From assembly GCA_041741155.1 (NCBI GenBank), contig JBGSKO010000178.1, positions 28,280-92,279 on the forward strand: DNA of 64,000 nt. Direction: 5' to 3'. A model generated the notes under the pieces. It was not told the origin of the DNA. It ran no database searches and worked only from the letters and a program-made list of their open reading frames with translations. Positions within the stretch are counted from its first letter, which is position 1. Each line of letters opens with the position of its first letter. Position numbers and translations under genes: made by a program. Shown in pieces: positions 39,934 to 49,225 of this stretch. This stretch comes from M3007 sp041741155. Lineage in GTDB: Bacteria > Bacteroidota > Bacteroidia > Chitinophagales > Saprospiraceae.

Positions 39934-40833
39934 CTACTCGCGCATTTTGCTAACTTTTATTCGCCAGACAGCCTGCGGCTGGTGCAGGCGGCCTTCGTTA
40001 GCCACGAGCCAGTGGTGTTTGTCCCACCAGGTAATGGATTCGAATTGGCGGGCTATGAAACACTTGGGCAACCGCTTGGCAGATTGCCTGCCGCGCAAGA
40101 ACTCGCTGCCGGAAAAACCTGTAAAGAAATATGCGGTGGCACGCGTGTAGGGGATGAACCCGAGTTTTTTACCAATAATATAACTGGTAACTGCAAATGT
40201 TTTGCCGTCGGGGCTGAGTGCGGCTCCGGTTACGACTCGGTTTTTCAACACAAGACTGTCCCGCAATTCAGCTACATACCGACCCGGGCGGGCGGGTAAC
40301 ACGTAGTGCTTGGTCACGAAATTTCCCTTGAACACGATTTTGGAAAACAGGTGCAGACTGTCCTGGAAAAAGACCATGGCTTCGCAGTTAAAATTCCATT
40401 CGCGCGATTCCATGGGCGGAAAAGCGTGCTGATCCGGGTAATGGAATAAAATGGAGTCCAACACCCCGGTTCCGGGATGGTATCGGAAGATGCACAGGTC
40501 GCGGCGCGCATTGCGGTTGTTACCAAAGTCGCCGATATACAGATTACCGGCGGGGTCGAGGGCCAGGTCCTCCCAGTCTCGGTTAGGCACCGGCAGCGTG
40601 CGGGTTTCCAAAAGTTTGTCGGCTTCAGGGTCGTACAGAAACAGCTCGGCCGGGTTTCGACTGTCGTTCAGCATCCACAAATTGCCCTCCTGTGTTCGCA
40701 CCATGCCGGATACCTCGCGGATGGTTTCCGGGAGTATGGTGCGCCGGTCTGGGAGGTTTTGAGCTGATGAGTTAATTGGCAATAACCATAAAATGAGTGC
40801 AAGGCAGGAAATGTAGTTTGGGCAGAAGGACAT
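39934..40833 (-). CDS. Exported beta-propeller-like protein
   Basis: This 299-residue protein has a signal peptide (SFCPNYISCLALILWLLPINSSAQ). The body contains repeated propeller-like strands: EVSGMVRTQEGNLWMLNDSRN, DWEDLALDPAGNLYIGDFGNN and FESITWWDKHHWLVANEG. The pattern matches the SdiA-regulated/esterase-like phytase type propeller families loosely, without a catalytic motif I can name. It is probably periplasmic or surface. It ends 28 bases from the convergent rimM gene and is alone in its unit. Confidence 0.75.
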   Translation of the reverse strand: MSFCPNYISCLALILWLLPINSSAQNLPDRRTILPETIREVSGMVRTQEGNLWMLNDSRNPAELFLYDPEADKLLETRTLPVPNRDWEDLALDPAGNLYIGDFGNNRNARRDLCIFRYHPGTGVLDSILFHYPDQHAFPPMESREWNFNCEAMVFFQDSLHLFSKIVFKGNFVTKHYVLPARPGRYVAELRDSLVLKNRVVTGAALSPDGKTFAVTSYIIGKKLGFIPYTRATAYFFTGFSGSEFLRGRQSAKRLPKCFIARQFESITWWDKHHWLVANEGRLHQPQAVWRIKVSKMRE

Positions 40834-40898
40834 GCAGGTGCTTTTTCAGGCAAAGGTACTGTTGGGGTGGAGGAGGGTTTCTGAAAGTTATGGTTAGT

Positions 40899-40947
40899 GA
40901 AAAAAAGTGGAGCGGGTTGAGGCGCCGTGCACCTCAACCCGCTCCAC
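40899..40947 (-). terminator. Strong terminator after the T9SS lamin-tail gene
   Basis: A perfect 16-bp stem (gtggagcgggttgagg at 40907-40922 with its complement at 40932-40947) is followed on the - strand by seven T (complement of 40900-40906). Confidence 0.93.
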
Positions 40948-40970
40948 CTTTTATTCAACCCGCTTTAATA

Positions 40971-42665
40971 TCAGTGCTTCACAAATCGCGTTGTCCATGC
41001 TGCGCCGCCTTTTTCAAAGCGCACGAAGTAGGTACCGGATGCGAGGTTGCGCACAGGAATTTCAAGAAAATATCCCGGGTTGGTTATTACCGTTACCAGA
41101 CTACCGTCTGCACGAATAATGCGCAGGGCATCGAAAGGGATATCGGCCTGGATGCGCACGACCTCCGAGGCAGGGTTGGGCGACAGGCTAATATTGGCGC
41201 TGAAGTCCGCTTCTTTGCTGGATACCAGCGTGCTTACATCGGGGATGTAGCGCGGCGCGATCTGGTAACCTGAATCGTACGGTGCGGTATTATCGAACTG
41301 GCCACCGATACCGATCAGGTCGAAGGGTGCAGGCGGTGGCGGTTGGTTGAACAAATCTACATTGTCGTCAATGCGCACCAGAATCGTGTCCAGTGGATGA
41401 TCGTCCGACACCATAAATACACTGAAGCCTGGGATAGTGCCTGTGGCCCATTGAGCAGCGTCCACATATTTAAGATTGTTGATGCGGATGAGCTTGGATT
41501 CCGTGTCCTCCGTATGTATTGGTACAACCAGGGGTGTGACCAATGGGTTGTTTTCCGAAATTTTGGTTAGCGCGTCGGGGAGAATCTGAAGCAGGCCATT
41601 GAACTGATTTATGCTGCCGCGTACGGTGATCTTGTCGCCTTCTTTAACGGTGTAGCCGAAGGTCTGGGCGGCGCTGAAGACTACGATGCCGTCGTTGTCG
41701 GCGTCAATCATGGTGAACTGCAAGCCGGTTGCACGCAGGTTTACGCCATAAACGGTTGCAGTCAGTTCGCAGTAGATGCCGAGAGAGTCTGCTGCGCCGT
41801 CGGCATCCAGGCCATTGATCTGGCTAATACTGTACTGCGGGTAGCAGCGTACGGTGATACTCGCGGTGGCCTGGTCGCAGTCGGCGCCTTCGCACACCTG
41901 ATAGGTGAAACTGTCTGAGCCGCAATATCCTGTGGCGGGGGTGTAGGCGATGGTATTGTCGGGATTTACGGTGGCGGTGCCGTTTTGGGGCGGAGTGACG
42001 ATGGTAACGACCGGGTTGTTTTGTCCGGGAAGCAGGTCGTTCAGCAATACGCCGAAGTTGTTTTGGATATCGGAAATGGCCAGGAAGGTATCGTCGAGGG
42101 CCGTTACGCCGCTGGGGCAGTTGGAAGGTGCGCCGGGGTTGGCAAGAATCATCCGGTTGTTGATGGTCTTGCCGGTGGGCGTGACGGCAGCCTGCCAGTT
42201 TTCGGGCAGGCTATTATCCGCGTTAGGGTCGCACAGTACGAGGGAGGCGCCGTTTCCGGCAGCTGCAGTAGGCCACGGCGCCATGTTAGTGTAGAAAACC
42301 CGGTCAATGGTATCTGCTGCGGGATTTAGCAGAACGAGCAGTTCGCCGCTGTTGTTCAGGGCGCTGTTTATGCCCCATTGCAGGGCAGTCACACCGAGTT
42401 GGTTGAATAGTGCAGTGGCATTGACCGCCGTGACGATATATTCGTTGGCGCCCAGCGTTACCGCCGGAAAGGTGAAGTTGACACCATAAAGGTACCAGCC
42501 CTCCAGGTTTACCGGGTTGGCGCTCTTGTTGTAGAACTCGATATATTCGAGGGAATCTGTGCCGCCTTCGGGAGGGTTGTACATGATTTCGTTGATCACG
42601 ATTTGGGCTTGGCTGGAGAAAGCAAAGCAGATGCTGCAGAACAGCGAGAGGGTTAATTTTTTCAT
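40971..42665 (-). CDS. T9SS-secreted multidomain protein with lamin-tail and OB-fold domains
   Basis: This 564-residue protein has a signal peptide (KKLTLSLFCSICFAFSSQAQ), then a lamin-tail-like domain (IVINEIMYNPPEGGTDSLEY; residues about 20-150), a cadherin/Big-like domain (AVDDTFLAISDIQNN ... YCGSDSFTYQVC), an OB-fold-like nucleic-acid-binding segment (GLQFTMIDADNDGIVVFSA), and a T9SS sorting domain at the end (LSPNPASEVVRIQADIPF). It should be exported by the type IX system to the cell surface or medium. The OB-fold plus lamin tail combination is seen in extracellular nucleases, but no nuclease domain is visible here. ATG at 42665 starts the signal. Confidence 0.85.
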   Translation of the reverse strand: MKKLTLSLFCSICFAFSSQAQIVINEIMYNPPEGGTDSLEYIEFYNKSANPVNLEGWYLYGVNFTFPAVTLGANEYIVTAVNATALFNQLGVTALQWGINSALNNSGELLVLLNPAADTIDRVFYTNMAPWPTAAAGNGASLVLCDPNADNSLPENWQAAVTPTGKTINNRMILANPGAPSNCPSGVTALDDTFLAISDIQNNFGVLLNDLLPGQNNPVVTIVTPPQNGTATVNPDNTIAYTPATGYCGSDSFTYQVCEGADCDQATASITVRCYPQYSISQINGLDADGAADSLGIYCELTATVYGVNLRATGLQFTMIDADNDGIVVFSAAQTFGYTVKEGDKITVRGSINQFNGLLQILPDALTKISENNPLVTPLVVPIHTEDTESKLIRINNLKYVDAAQWATGTIPGFSVFMVSDDHPLDTILVRIDDNVDLFNQPPPPAPFDLIGIGGQFDNTAPYDSGYQIAPRYIPDVSTLVSSKEADFSANISLSPNPASEVVRIQADIPFDALRIIRADGSLVTVITNPGYFLEIPVRNLASGTYFVRFEKGGAAWTTRFVKH

Positions 42666-42708
42666 GTCCTGAAAATGGGTTAGTCGGTTAAGGAAAGATA
42701 TGAACGCC

Positions 42709-42716
42709 CAAAAGTA
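42709..42716 (-). promoter_or_regulatory. -7 promoter element (tacttttg) of the lamin-tail gene
   Basis: An exact TAnnTTTG match on the - strand, 44 bases upstream of the ATG at 42665. It supports that start over one at 42749. Confidence 0.6.
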
Positions 42717-42960
42717 AGAATTCTCGGCCAGCCGCCCATAGCATGCCACAAAACGAACGCGCGCGAAACGGAGCCAATGGAATTCTTGCCAATAATCCGG
42801 TCGCAGATTTTCGGGCTACAGCATGCGTAGGGCATACTATTCAACATAAAACAAACATAGTTTTCCAGATGCCCTTTTCTGTACCAGCATTTGAAATATT
42901 GTACTGGAAACTATGTGTGCAGGAAGGACTAAACTTAATCGGAAATTAACATGGGGTGCG

Positions 42961-42968
42961 TACTTTCG
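42961..42968 (+). promoter_or_regulatory. -7 promoter element (tactttcg) of the TonB receptor gene
   Basis: A 7 of 8 match to TAnnTTTG, 43 bases upstream of the ATG at 43011. It makes the in-frame start at 42951 impossible, since that would precede transcription start. Confidence 0.55.
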
Positions 42969-43010
42969 CCCTCGAATTTCCTTCACTTTTTCACTAAATC
43001 CGTTTTACGT

Positions 43011-46000
43011 ATGAACTTTTCAACATTCAGCAACCGGACAACCATGCTGGTGGGCAAAGCAATCGCTGTGGCGGCTTTCCTGCTGTGCGGTTTGACCACT
43101 TTTGCACAAGTAACCACCTCCACCATTTCCGGTAAGGTGACCGATGCGCGGGGCGAGGCCCTGATCGGCGCCACCGTGGTGGCTACGCACGTGCCCTCCG
43201 GCACGCGGTACGGTACGGCAACCAATGCCTCCGGACGGTACATCCTCCCCGCAGTACGCGTAGGTGGCCCGTTCGCGGTAGCGGTGTCGTACACCGGCTT
43301 TGAGGCCCAAACCCAGGAAAACATTTTTACGAACCTTGGTACCGCTACCAACCTGGATTTCTCCTTGACGGAATCGGGCGTGACGCTAACCGAAACGGTT
43401 ATTTCGGCTGGTCGTAACGACATCTTCAGCGGTGACCGCACGGGCGCTGCGGTTTCGTATGGTGTGCAAACAATTAACTCCTTGCCCACGATCGGCCGTA
43501 CGGTGAATGACATCACCACGTACAACGCCTACAGCAACGGACGTTCGTTTGCCGGTCAGGACAGCCGCCTCAACAACTTTACCATTGACGGCTCGGTGTT
43601 CAACAACGGCTTCGGTCTTGGCTCTTCGGCACAGGCGGGCGGTCGTACCGGTACCACTGCTGTTTCGCTCGACGCTTTGGAAGAAATCCAGATCAACATC
43701 GCACCGTTCGACGTACGTCAGTCGGGTTTTGCAGGTGCCGGTATCAACGCCGTGACGCGCTCCGGCACCAACGAGTTTAGTGGTTCCGCCTACACGTTCT
43801 TCCGCAACAGCGACCTGGCAGGCTCCAAAGCCGACGGCCGCGACTTGCCTCCGGTTAACATTGACGAAACCACGTATGGTATCCGCATCGGTGGCCCAAT
43901 TATCAAGGACAAATTGTTCTTTTTCGCCAGCGGCGAGCAGTTCTCCAGCTCGAACCCGGCACTGGATTGGGTAATTGACCGCCCCGGAGCAACGGGTAAC
44001 GTTTCGCGCGTAACACTCGCCGACATGCAGGACCTGTCCGATTTTATGAAGACCAACTTCGACCGTGACCTCGGCGCATTTGACAACTTCAACAACGAAG
44101 TAAAGAGCACGAAAGGCCTTATTCGTTTAGATTACAACATCAACGACCGCCACAAGGCATCGCTGCGCTATTCGCACCACAACTCAGAGTCGGGCCAGCG
44201 CATCAGCGACAGCAACAGTAGCAACACTGCCGGCGCCGGTAACCGCACGAACCGTGCATTGGCCATTTCCCCGGAAAACACCGGCTACATCATTCAGGAC
44301 AATACGCGGTCGGTAGCATTTGAGTTGAACTCGGTTTTTGGCAGCAAATTTTCGAACAACTTCATTGCCACCTACAACAAGCAGATCGAAGACCGCCGGT
44401 ACAAGGCCGATCTTTTCCCGACGGTGGACATCCTGAAAGACGGAAGCACCTACACCTCGATCGGTTTCGACCCGTTCACGCCCAACAATAAGTTGAACTA
44501 CAGCACCCTTAACATCACGAACAACTTCAACGTGTTTTTGAACAAACACTTCCTCACGTTCGGCGGCGCTTACGAGTTCTTCCAGTCCAACAACGTATTT
44601 TTCCCGTCCTCCAACGGAGTTTATGTTTATAACTCTATTGCAGACTTCAAGACGGCAGCGCTTCAGTACATAAACGACCCAACCAACCCGGTTTCGCCGG
44701 TAAGCGTAGCGCGCTACAACCTGCGTTTTTCGTTGCTTCCAGGAGGCGCCGAGCCGCTGCAGGTGCTGAAAACCAATACGTTCAGTGGCTATGTGCAAGA
44801 TGAGTTCCAGGTGAGCAACCGCTTCAAACTGACCCTCGGCTTGCGCGGCGATGTGTTTGTGTACGACAATTCAACGGCTTCCGACTTCTTTAACCCGGTT
44901 GTGGACTCTCTGGTTTTCAAAGATGAAAATGGCAACGACCTGAACATCAATACTAGCACCTTCCCAAAACCACGCTTGCTTTTGTCTCCGCGCCTTGGTT
45001 TCAACTGGGATGCAAAAGGCAACAAAACCACGCAAATTCGCGGTGGTACCGGTTTGTTCGTATCCCGCATTCCGCAAGTGTTGGTTTCCAATCAATTGGG
45101 CAACAACGGTGTAAATACGGCTGTGATCAACGTCACCAATACCACGGCTTATCCGTTTACGCTCGATCCGAGCCGCTTCCGTCCGGCCAACACGAATATC
45201 AGCGCTCTTCCGCCGTATGCCGTTAATGCCTCTGTGGAAGACCTCAAGTACCCGGTAATCTGGAAGAGCAACCTGGCTATTGACCAGAAGTTGCCCTTCG
45301 GCCTGATCGGTACCATCGAGGCAATCTACAACAAAAACATCCACGCGCTTCGCTACATCGACGCCAACCTGAAAGGCCCGGATCGTACGTTTGCCGGCCC
45401 CGACAACCGCGATCGTTTCCCGGCCTCCGGTGTAGCCAGCTCCGGTAGCGGCGCCAACAATACCGTGAATATCGCCCGGTTCATCAACCCGCGTATCGGC
45501 AATGCTTTTGTACTGACCAATACGGACGAAGGTTATTCCTACTCGTTCACAGGTAAACTTGAACTGCCCAACAAAGGCGGTTTCGGCGGTATGTTGGGCT
45601 ACACCTATGGCGCAGCTTATGACATCCAGTCGGTAGCAAGCACGGTGGTAGCAAACATTTTCACAACGGTTGGCCAAAACTTCCTCGGCACTTCCTGGGC
45701 GGACAACGACTTGCGTCACCGAATCGTGGGCTACGTTAATTACCGAATCAACTACGGTGGTAAAATGGGCGGCGCCACCGAATTTACACTCGGCATGGTA
45801 TCCAACAGCGGCGGCAAATTCTCTTACGCGTTCCCGGGTGGCGGCGCCAATGACCTGAACGGCGACGGTCAAAACAACGACCTGATTTTTGTGCCGAACA
45901 AGGCATCTGATCTCACGTTTGCTCCCCTGACGGCAGGTGGCAAAACCTTCTCGCCCGAAGATCAGGCAACGGCTTTCGACAAGTACATTGATGCCAACCC

Positions 46001-46379
46001 GTACCTGAGTACTCGTCGCGGTCAGTATGCTGAACGCAACGGCGCTCAGTTCCCCTGGCTTACACGCCTCAACTTCACGGTGATGCAGGAATTGTATGTG
46101 AAAGTGGGTCGCAACGACAAGAAAAACACAATCCAATTGCGTGCGGATATTCTCAACGTAGGTAACCTGCTGAACAACGCCTGGGGTGTAGGCAACCAAA
46201 CGACGACGGCTAACCCGCTCAGCGTGGCCAGCATTGATGCCAACGGCGTACCTTCTTACCGCCTGGCTACACAGTCCATTGATGGCTCCGTCGAACTGCT
46301 GCGCGATGCTTTTGTAAAAAGCATCAACCTCGACAACGTATGGCAGGCACAAATCGGTATTCGTTACATTTTCAACTAA
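43011..46379 (+). CDS. Oar-like TonB-dependent outer-membrane receptor
   Basis: This 1122-residue protein has a signal peptide (FLLCGLTTFAQ, cleavage after AQ), an N-terminal carboxypeptidase-regulatory-like domain (TISGKVTDARGEALIGATVV, about 37-110), a plug domain (about 120-235, with DSRLNNFTIDGSVFNNGF and ALEEIQINIAPFDVRQSGF) and a 22-strand barrel ending in QIGIRYIFN with a C-terminal aromatic region. This is the Oar/OmpA-related TonB group of Bacteroidota and myxobacteria, which lacks a SusD partner. It likely imports or exports a large ligand and has been tied to surface-protein handling; the substrate is unknown. It is monocistronic with a strong terminator. Confidence 0.93.
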   Translation: MNFSTFSNRTTMLVGKAIAVAAFLLCGLTTFAQVTTSTISGKVTDARGEALIGATVVATHVPSGTRYGTATNASGRYILPAVRVGGPFAVAVSYTGFEAQTQENIFTNLGTATNLDFSLTESGVTLTETVISAGRNDIFSGDRTGAAVSYGVQTINSLPTIGRTVNDITTYNAYSNGRSFAGQDSRLNNFTIDGSVFNNGFGLGSSAQAGGRTGTTAVSLDALEEIQINIAPFDVRQSGFAGAGINAVTRSGTNEFSGSAYTFFRNSDLAGSKADGRDLPPVNIDETTYGIRIGGPIIKDKLFFFASGEQFSSSNPALDWVIDRPGATGNVSRVTLADMQDLSDFMKTNFDRDLGAFDNFNNEVKSTKGLIRLDYNINDRHKASLRYSHHNSESGQRISDSNSSNTAGAGNRTNRALAISPENTGYIIQDNTRSVAFELNSVFGSKFSNNFIATYNKQIEDRRYKADLFPTVDILKDGSTYTSIGFDPFTPNNKLNYSTLNITNNFNVFLNKHFLTFGGAYEFFQSNNVFFPSSNGVYVYNSIADFKTAALQYINDPTNPVSPVSVARYNLRFSLLPGGAEPLQVLKTNTFSGYVQDEFQVSNRFKLTLGLRGDVFVYDNSTASDFFNPVVDSLVFKDENGNDLNINTSTFPKPRLLLSPRLGFNWDAKGNKTTQIRGGTGLFVSRIPQVLVSNQLGNNGVNTAVINVTNTTAYPFTLDPSRFRPANTNISALPPYAVNASVEDLKYPVIWKSNLAIDQKLPFGLIGTIEAIYNKNIHALRYIDANLKGPDRTFAGPDNRDRFPASGVASSGSGANNTVNIARFINPRIGNAFVLTNTDEGYSYSFTGKLELPNKGGFGGMLGYTYGAAYDIQSVASTVVANIFTTVGQNFLGTSWADNDLRHRIVGYVNYRINYGGKMGGATEFTLGMVSNSGGKFSYAFPGGGANDLNGDGQNNDLIFVPNKASDLTFAPLTAGGKTFSPEDQATAFDKYIDANPYLSTRRGQYAERNGAQFPWLTRLNFTVMQELYVKVGRNDKKNTIQLRADILNVGNLLNNAWGVGNQTTTANPLSVASIDANGVPSYRLATQSIDGSVELLRDAFVKSINLDNVWQAQIGIRYIFN

Positions 46380-46403
46380 TTGTAACCTGACTTAGATTTT
46401 AGT

Positions 46404-46438
46404 ATGGGCCATCCCGATTCCGGGGTGGCCCATTTTTT
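46404..46438 (+). terminator. Terminator of the TonB receptor gene
   Basis: Stem atgggccatccc/ggggtggcccat is followed by six T. Confidence 0.92.
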
Positions 46439-46443
46439 AAGGC

Positions 46444-46485
46444 TAAAAACACAAGAGCCACCCTGTAATCCGGAGTGGCTCTTGT
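46444..46485 (-). terminator. Terminator of the large T9SS protein gene
   Basis: Stem acaagagccac/gtggctcttgt (46451-46461, 46475-46485) is followed on the - strand by GTTTTTAG. Confidence 0.85.
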
Positions 46486-46510
46486 TGTTTAGTACCTCTG
46501 GTCGGGAAAC

Positions 46511-49009
46511 CTACCGCAGTACTACTTTGCCGCTACCCAGTAGCTGGCCGTCGGCACGTACTTGCAGCAGGTACAATCCTGCCGGCAAATCGCTGCGCTC
46601 AAAACGCCATTGCGTACCGGTTGCAGTAGCTGTGCGCACCGAACGGCCTGTGGCATCCCGCAGTTCCACTTGCCATTCCTGCAAACCCTCGATACCGCGC
46701 AGCTCAAGCAGCGCGCTTTGTGCCACGGGATTGGGCAATACACGCAGTTCCAGTCCGGAAAGGAACGGTTGCCAGGCGCTTACCGTCACAAAGTCGCGAC
46801 CGACACGGTGTACTGTAGTATTGGTGATGACCGGTTCGTTGAAATCGAAGAAAATAGCAGCCGAGTTCAGGATATTCGTTTGCAGGGGCACATCGGCTTT
46901 TTGTGCAATGCGGAACGACACAAAACCCTGCGAACCGTCGAGGTTGGTGCTGCTGTCGGGCAACAGAATATTGTCAAACGTAAACTTGATGTTGCGATCG
47001 CCAAAAAAGTCAAACGTGTACGGGTGACTGCTGGCGCCGGGACGCACAGAGGCCGGGTCGAGCCAGGGTGAGAGTGTGTCGCGAATCACCACCGTAAATG
47101 CGGTGTCGGTGCCTGTATTCTGGAATCGGATCAGGTACTCAATGTCGGTACCGGGTTCTATCTGATGCGCTGCACCGTAGCCTACCGGGAAACCTTGCTT
47201 GTCGTTCGGGTCGTACGAGCCCACATTTTCCGTGCAGTCAATGTCCACCCACGGGTCGTTGTCGTCCAATGGAAACTGGTTTACCAAACCAACGCTGAAT
47301 TGCCCGCCGTTGGCACAACCCTCCACGGCCTGGCTTGGTGCGGAAACTCCTGGGTGGAAGGGCTCCTGTTCTACTTCTACGCGCCAGGTAGCGCCATTGG
47401 CCGGAACTTTGAACCGATGGGTTGCGCCAGGGGCAAGGTAAATAGCCGGTGGAGGCGCTTGCATCAGCATTACGGCATCTTCAATGATGACGTAGTCCAG
47501 CGGACCACTCGTGCCGCCCGTTCCAACGTTTTGGATCACAAATTCCAGGGAATCCGTTTTGCATTCAGCCTGTACTTGCAGGCTGGCGCCCGACCACTGG
47601 GCATTGGCCGGCTCGCAGGCGCCTGTCGGATAAATCACCGCTCCGGAGCAGTGTGTTTGGCCGAGTGTGGCGTCACAACTGACAACTACCGACACCCAGA
47701 ATGATCCACAGGTATTGAATGCCACGGTGCCGAGGTCAAAGCGGTACAGGTTGCTGCCGAGGTGGGTGTATGCGATGCCGGCGTCTATAATGGACAGGAA
47801 GGGGTCAAACTGGATTTCGATGTGCGCATCTGTTGCCTGGGCGGTTCCTTGGTTGCAGTATAGTACGGAGTAATAGCTGGTTAAACAGCGGCGCAGGAGC
47901 GGCGTGTTCAAGTCAACCGTCATTGCCGGGCAAATAGCCTCGGGCTGGAGCAGGAAGTCGCGCGCTACGGTTTGATTCGGATTGATCGTCACCGTGTAAG
48001 ATGCCTGGCAGGGTATCCACAGGTTGTTTGCCGGAGAGACCGTCACGGTGTACGTTCCCGCCACAAGTTCTACCCGATAAAACCCGTCGGTATTGGTGTA
48101 AGCAAAGAATTCATCGCCGGCGGCATTCGTGATCCGAACGACCGTGTTGGTCAAGCCGTCGTCGGACGCTTCTTTGGTGCAATTGGTATTCCAGTCGGCA
48201 AGCACATATCCTTCCAGATTGGCGCATTCGTCCAGTTCATTTTCGATTACGATACTGGCGACTTCGGTGCAACCCCGATCATCGGTTACCGTGACGACGT
48301 AGGTGCCGGCGGGCGGGTCTGGTTGCCAGGAAGCGGTAACGCCGTTGTTCCACAGGAAAGCGTATGGTTGTGTACCGCCCTGTGCACCGACCCACATCCC
48401 CATCGAGTCATTGCAAAACGGGCTGTCGAAGTAGTTAATCTGGATGAAAAGCGGGCTGGGAGTTGTTAACACCATACAGGCCGCTCCGGAACAGCCACCG
48501 TCTGTGTTGGTAACAGTAACGCAATACGTTGGAACCGCTCCCGGAGTATTTGGCGGCGCTTCGATGGATTCCGAGGTTTCGCCGGTTGACCAGGCATACG
48601 TGAAAGGACCACCGCCAGGAGAGGAGAGTGTCGCTGTGAGCGTCGTGTTGCCGTCGCAGTTGGTAGATCCGGTAGTAATGATCACTTGCGGAATCGAGCC
48701 GTCCTGTGTTACCACGATCGTATCGCCGCCCCAGCATTGGAGGCTGTCAAAAACGAAAAGGGCATAGATCCCGGGTACCGTCACCACGGGATTAGGGATA
48801 TTGGGCAACTGGACCGGGCCGGCCCAGGAATATTGGTAGTTGCCCGGAGGGTTCACCGTGGTTTGCAATTGGACGGAAGGGTTCTGACAACTGATCGGGG
48901 CCGGCGGGGTGACGGTCACGCTCAGAGGACAAGGTTGTTGGGCACGCAAGCCCAGGGAAATAAGGGCAAGTGCGGCGAGCAGCAAAAAGCGGATTTTTTT
49001 TGTGTACAT
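46511..49009 (-). CDS. Large T9SS-secreted adhesin-like protein with DUF7619-type domain
   Basis: This 832-residue protein has a signal peptide (YTKKIRFLLLAALALISLGL, cleavage after RAQ), PKD/SprB-like repeats (for example ITTGSTNCDGNTTLTATLSS and QPYAFLWNNGVTASWQPDPP), a CnaB-like domain (LEGYVLADWNTNCTKEASDD), a block with SYDPNDKQGFPVGYGAAHQI typical of the Saprospirales DUF7619 domain, and a final T9SS sorting domain (PVAQSALLELRG ... LPAGLYLLQVRADGQLL). It should be a cell-surface or released protein, probably adhesive. ATG at 49009 starts the signal peptide. No enzyme domain is seen. Confidence 0.88.
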   Translation of the reverse strand: MYTKKIRFLLLAALALISLGLRAQQPCPLSVTVTPPAPISCQNPSVQLQTTVNPPGNYQYSWAGPVQLPNIPNPVVTVPGIYALFVFDSLQCWGGDTIVVTQDGSIPQVIITTGSTNCDGNTTLTATLSSPGGGPFTYAWSTGETSESIEAPPNTPGAVPTYCVTVTNTDGGCSGAACMVLTTPSPLFIQINYFDSPFCNDSMGMWVGAQGGTQPYAFLWNNGVTASWQPDPPAGTYVVTVTDDRGCTEVASIVIENELDECANLEGYVLADWNTNCTKEASDDGLTNTVVRITNAAGDEFFAYTNTDGFYRVELVAGTYTVTVSPANNLWIPCQASYTVTINPNQTVARDFLLQPEAICPAMTVDLNTPLLRRCLTSYYSVLYCNQGTAQATDAHIEIQFDPFLSIIDAGIAYTHLGSNLYRFDLGTVAFNTCGSFWVSVVVSCDATLGQTHCSGAVIYPTGACEPANAQWSGASLQVQAECKTDSLEFVIQNVGTGGTSGPLDYVIIEDAVMLMQAPPPAIYLAPGATHRFKVPANGATWRVEVEQEPFHPGVSAPSQAVEGCANGGQFSVGLVNQFPLDDNDPWVDIDCTENVGSYDPNDKQGFPVGYGAAHQIEPGTDIEYLIRFQNTGTDTAFTVVIRDTLSPWLDPASVRPGASSHPYTFDFFGDRNIKFTFDNILLPDSSTNLDGSQGFVSFRIAQKADVPLQTNILNSAAIFFDFNEPVITNTTVHRVGRDFVTVSAWQPFLSGLELRVLPNPVAQSALLELRGIEGLQEWQVELRDATGRSVRTATATGTQWRFERSDLPAGLYLLQVRADGQLLGSGKVVLR

Positions 49010-49225
49010 AACGTGATGCGTTTGGGCTAAAGAAAAGCGGTTGAAGGTTGCATTTTTTCCTTTTGGAGTGGGCGATTTGCGCAAATACTTTTTGATGGTA
49101 CAAATGTTCAGGTTTGTTTCCGGCTGAACAAAGACATTTTCGGGCGTTTATTAAAAACAATTATTTAAATTTTAAAACCAATGAATTGATTTGTAGAACT
49201 TTGCAAAAGTTAATATTTTAAATAA

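Larger units (their letters stand above)
42666..43010. other. Intergenic region between divergent T9SS and TonB genes
   Basis: No gene is visible. It contains the - strand promoter element at 42709-42716 and the + strand element at 42961-42968. Between them, acatagttttccag (42855-42868) and ctggaaactatgt (42904-42916) form an inverted repeat with one bulge, with tgtac/gtac inside; it could be an operator or transcribed hairpin. Confidence 0.6.

Noticed and set aside
44871..46352. 493-residue frame on the - strand inside the TonB receptor gene
   Set aside because: The receptor frame carries the plug, barrel and C-terminal motifs; the antisense product has no family features.
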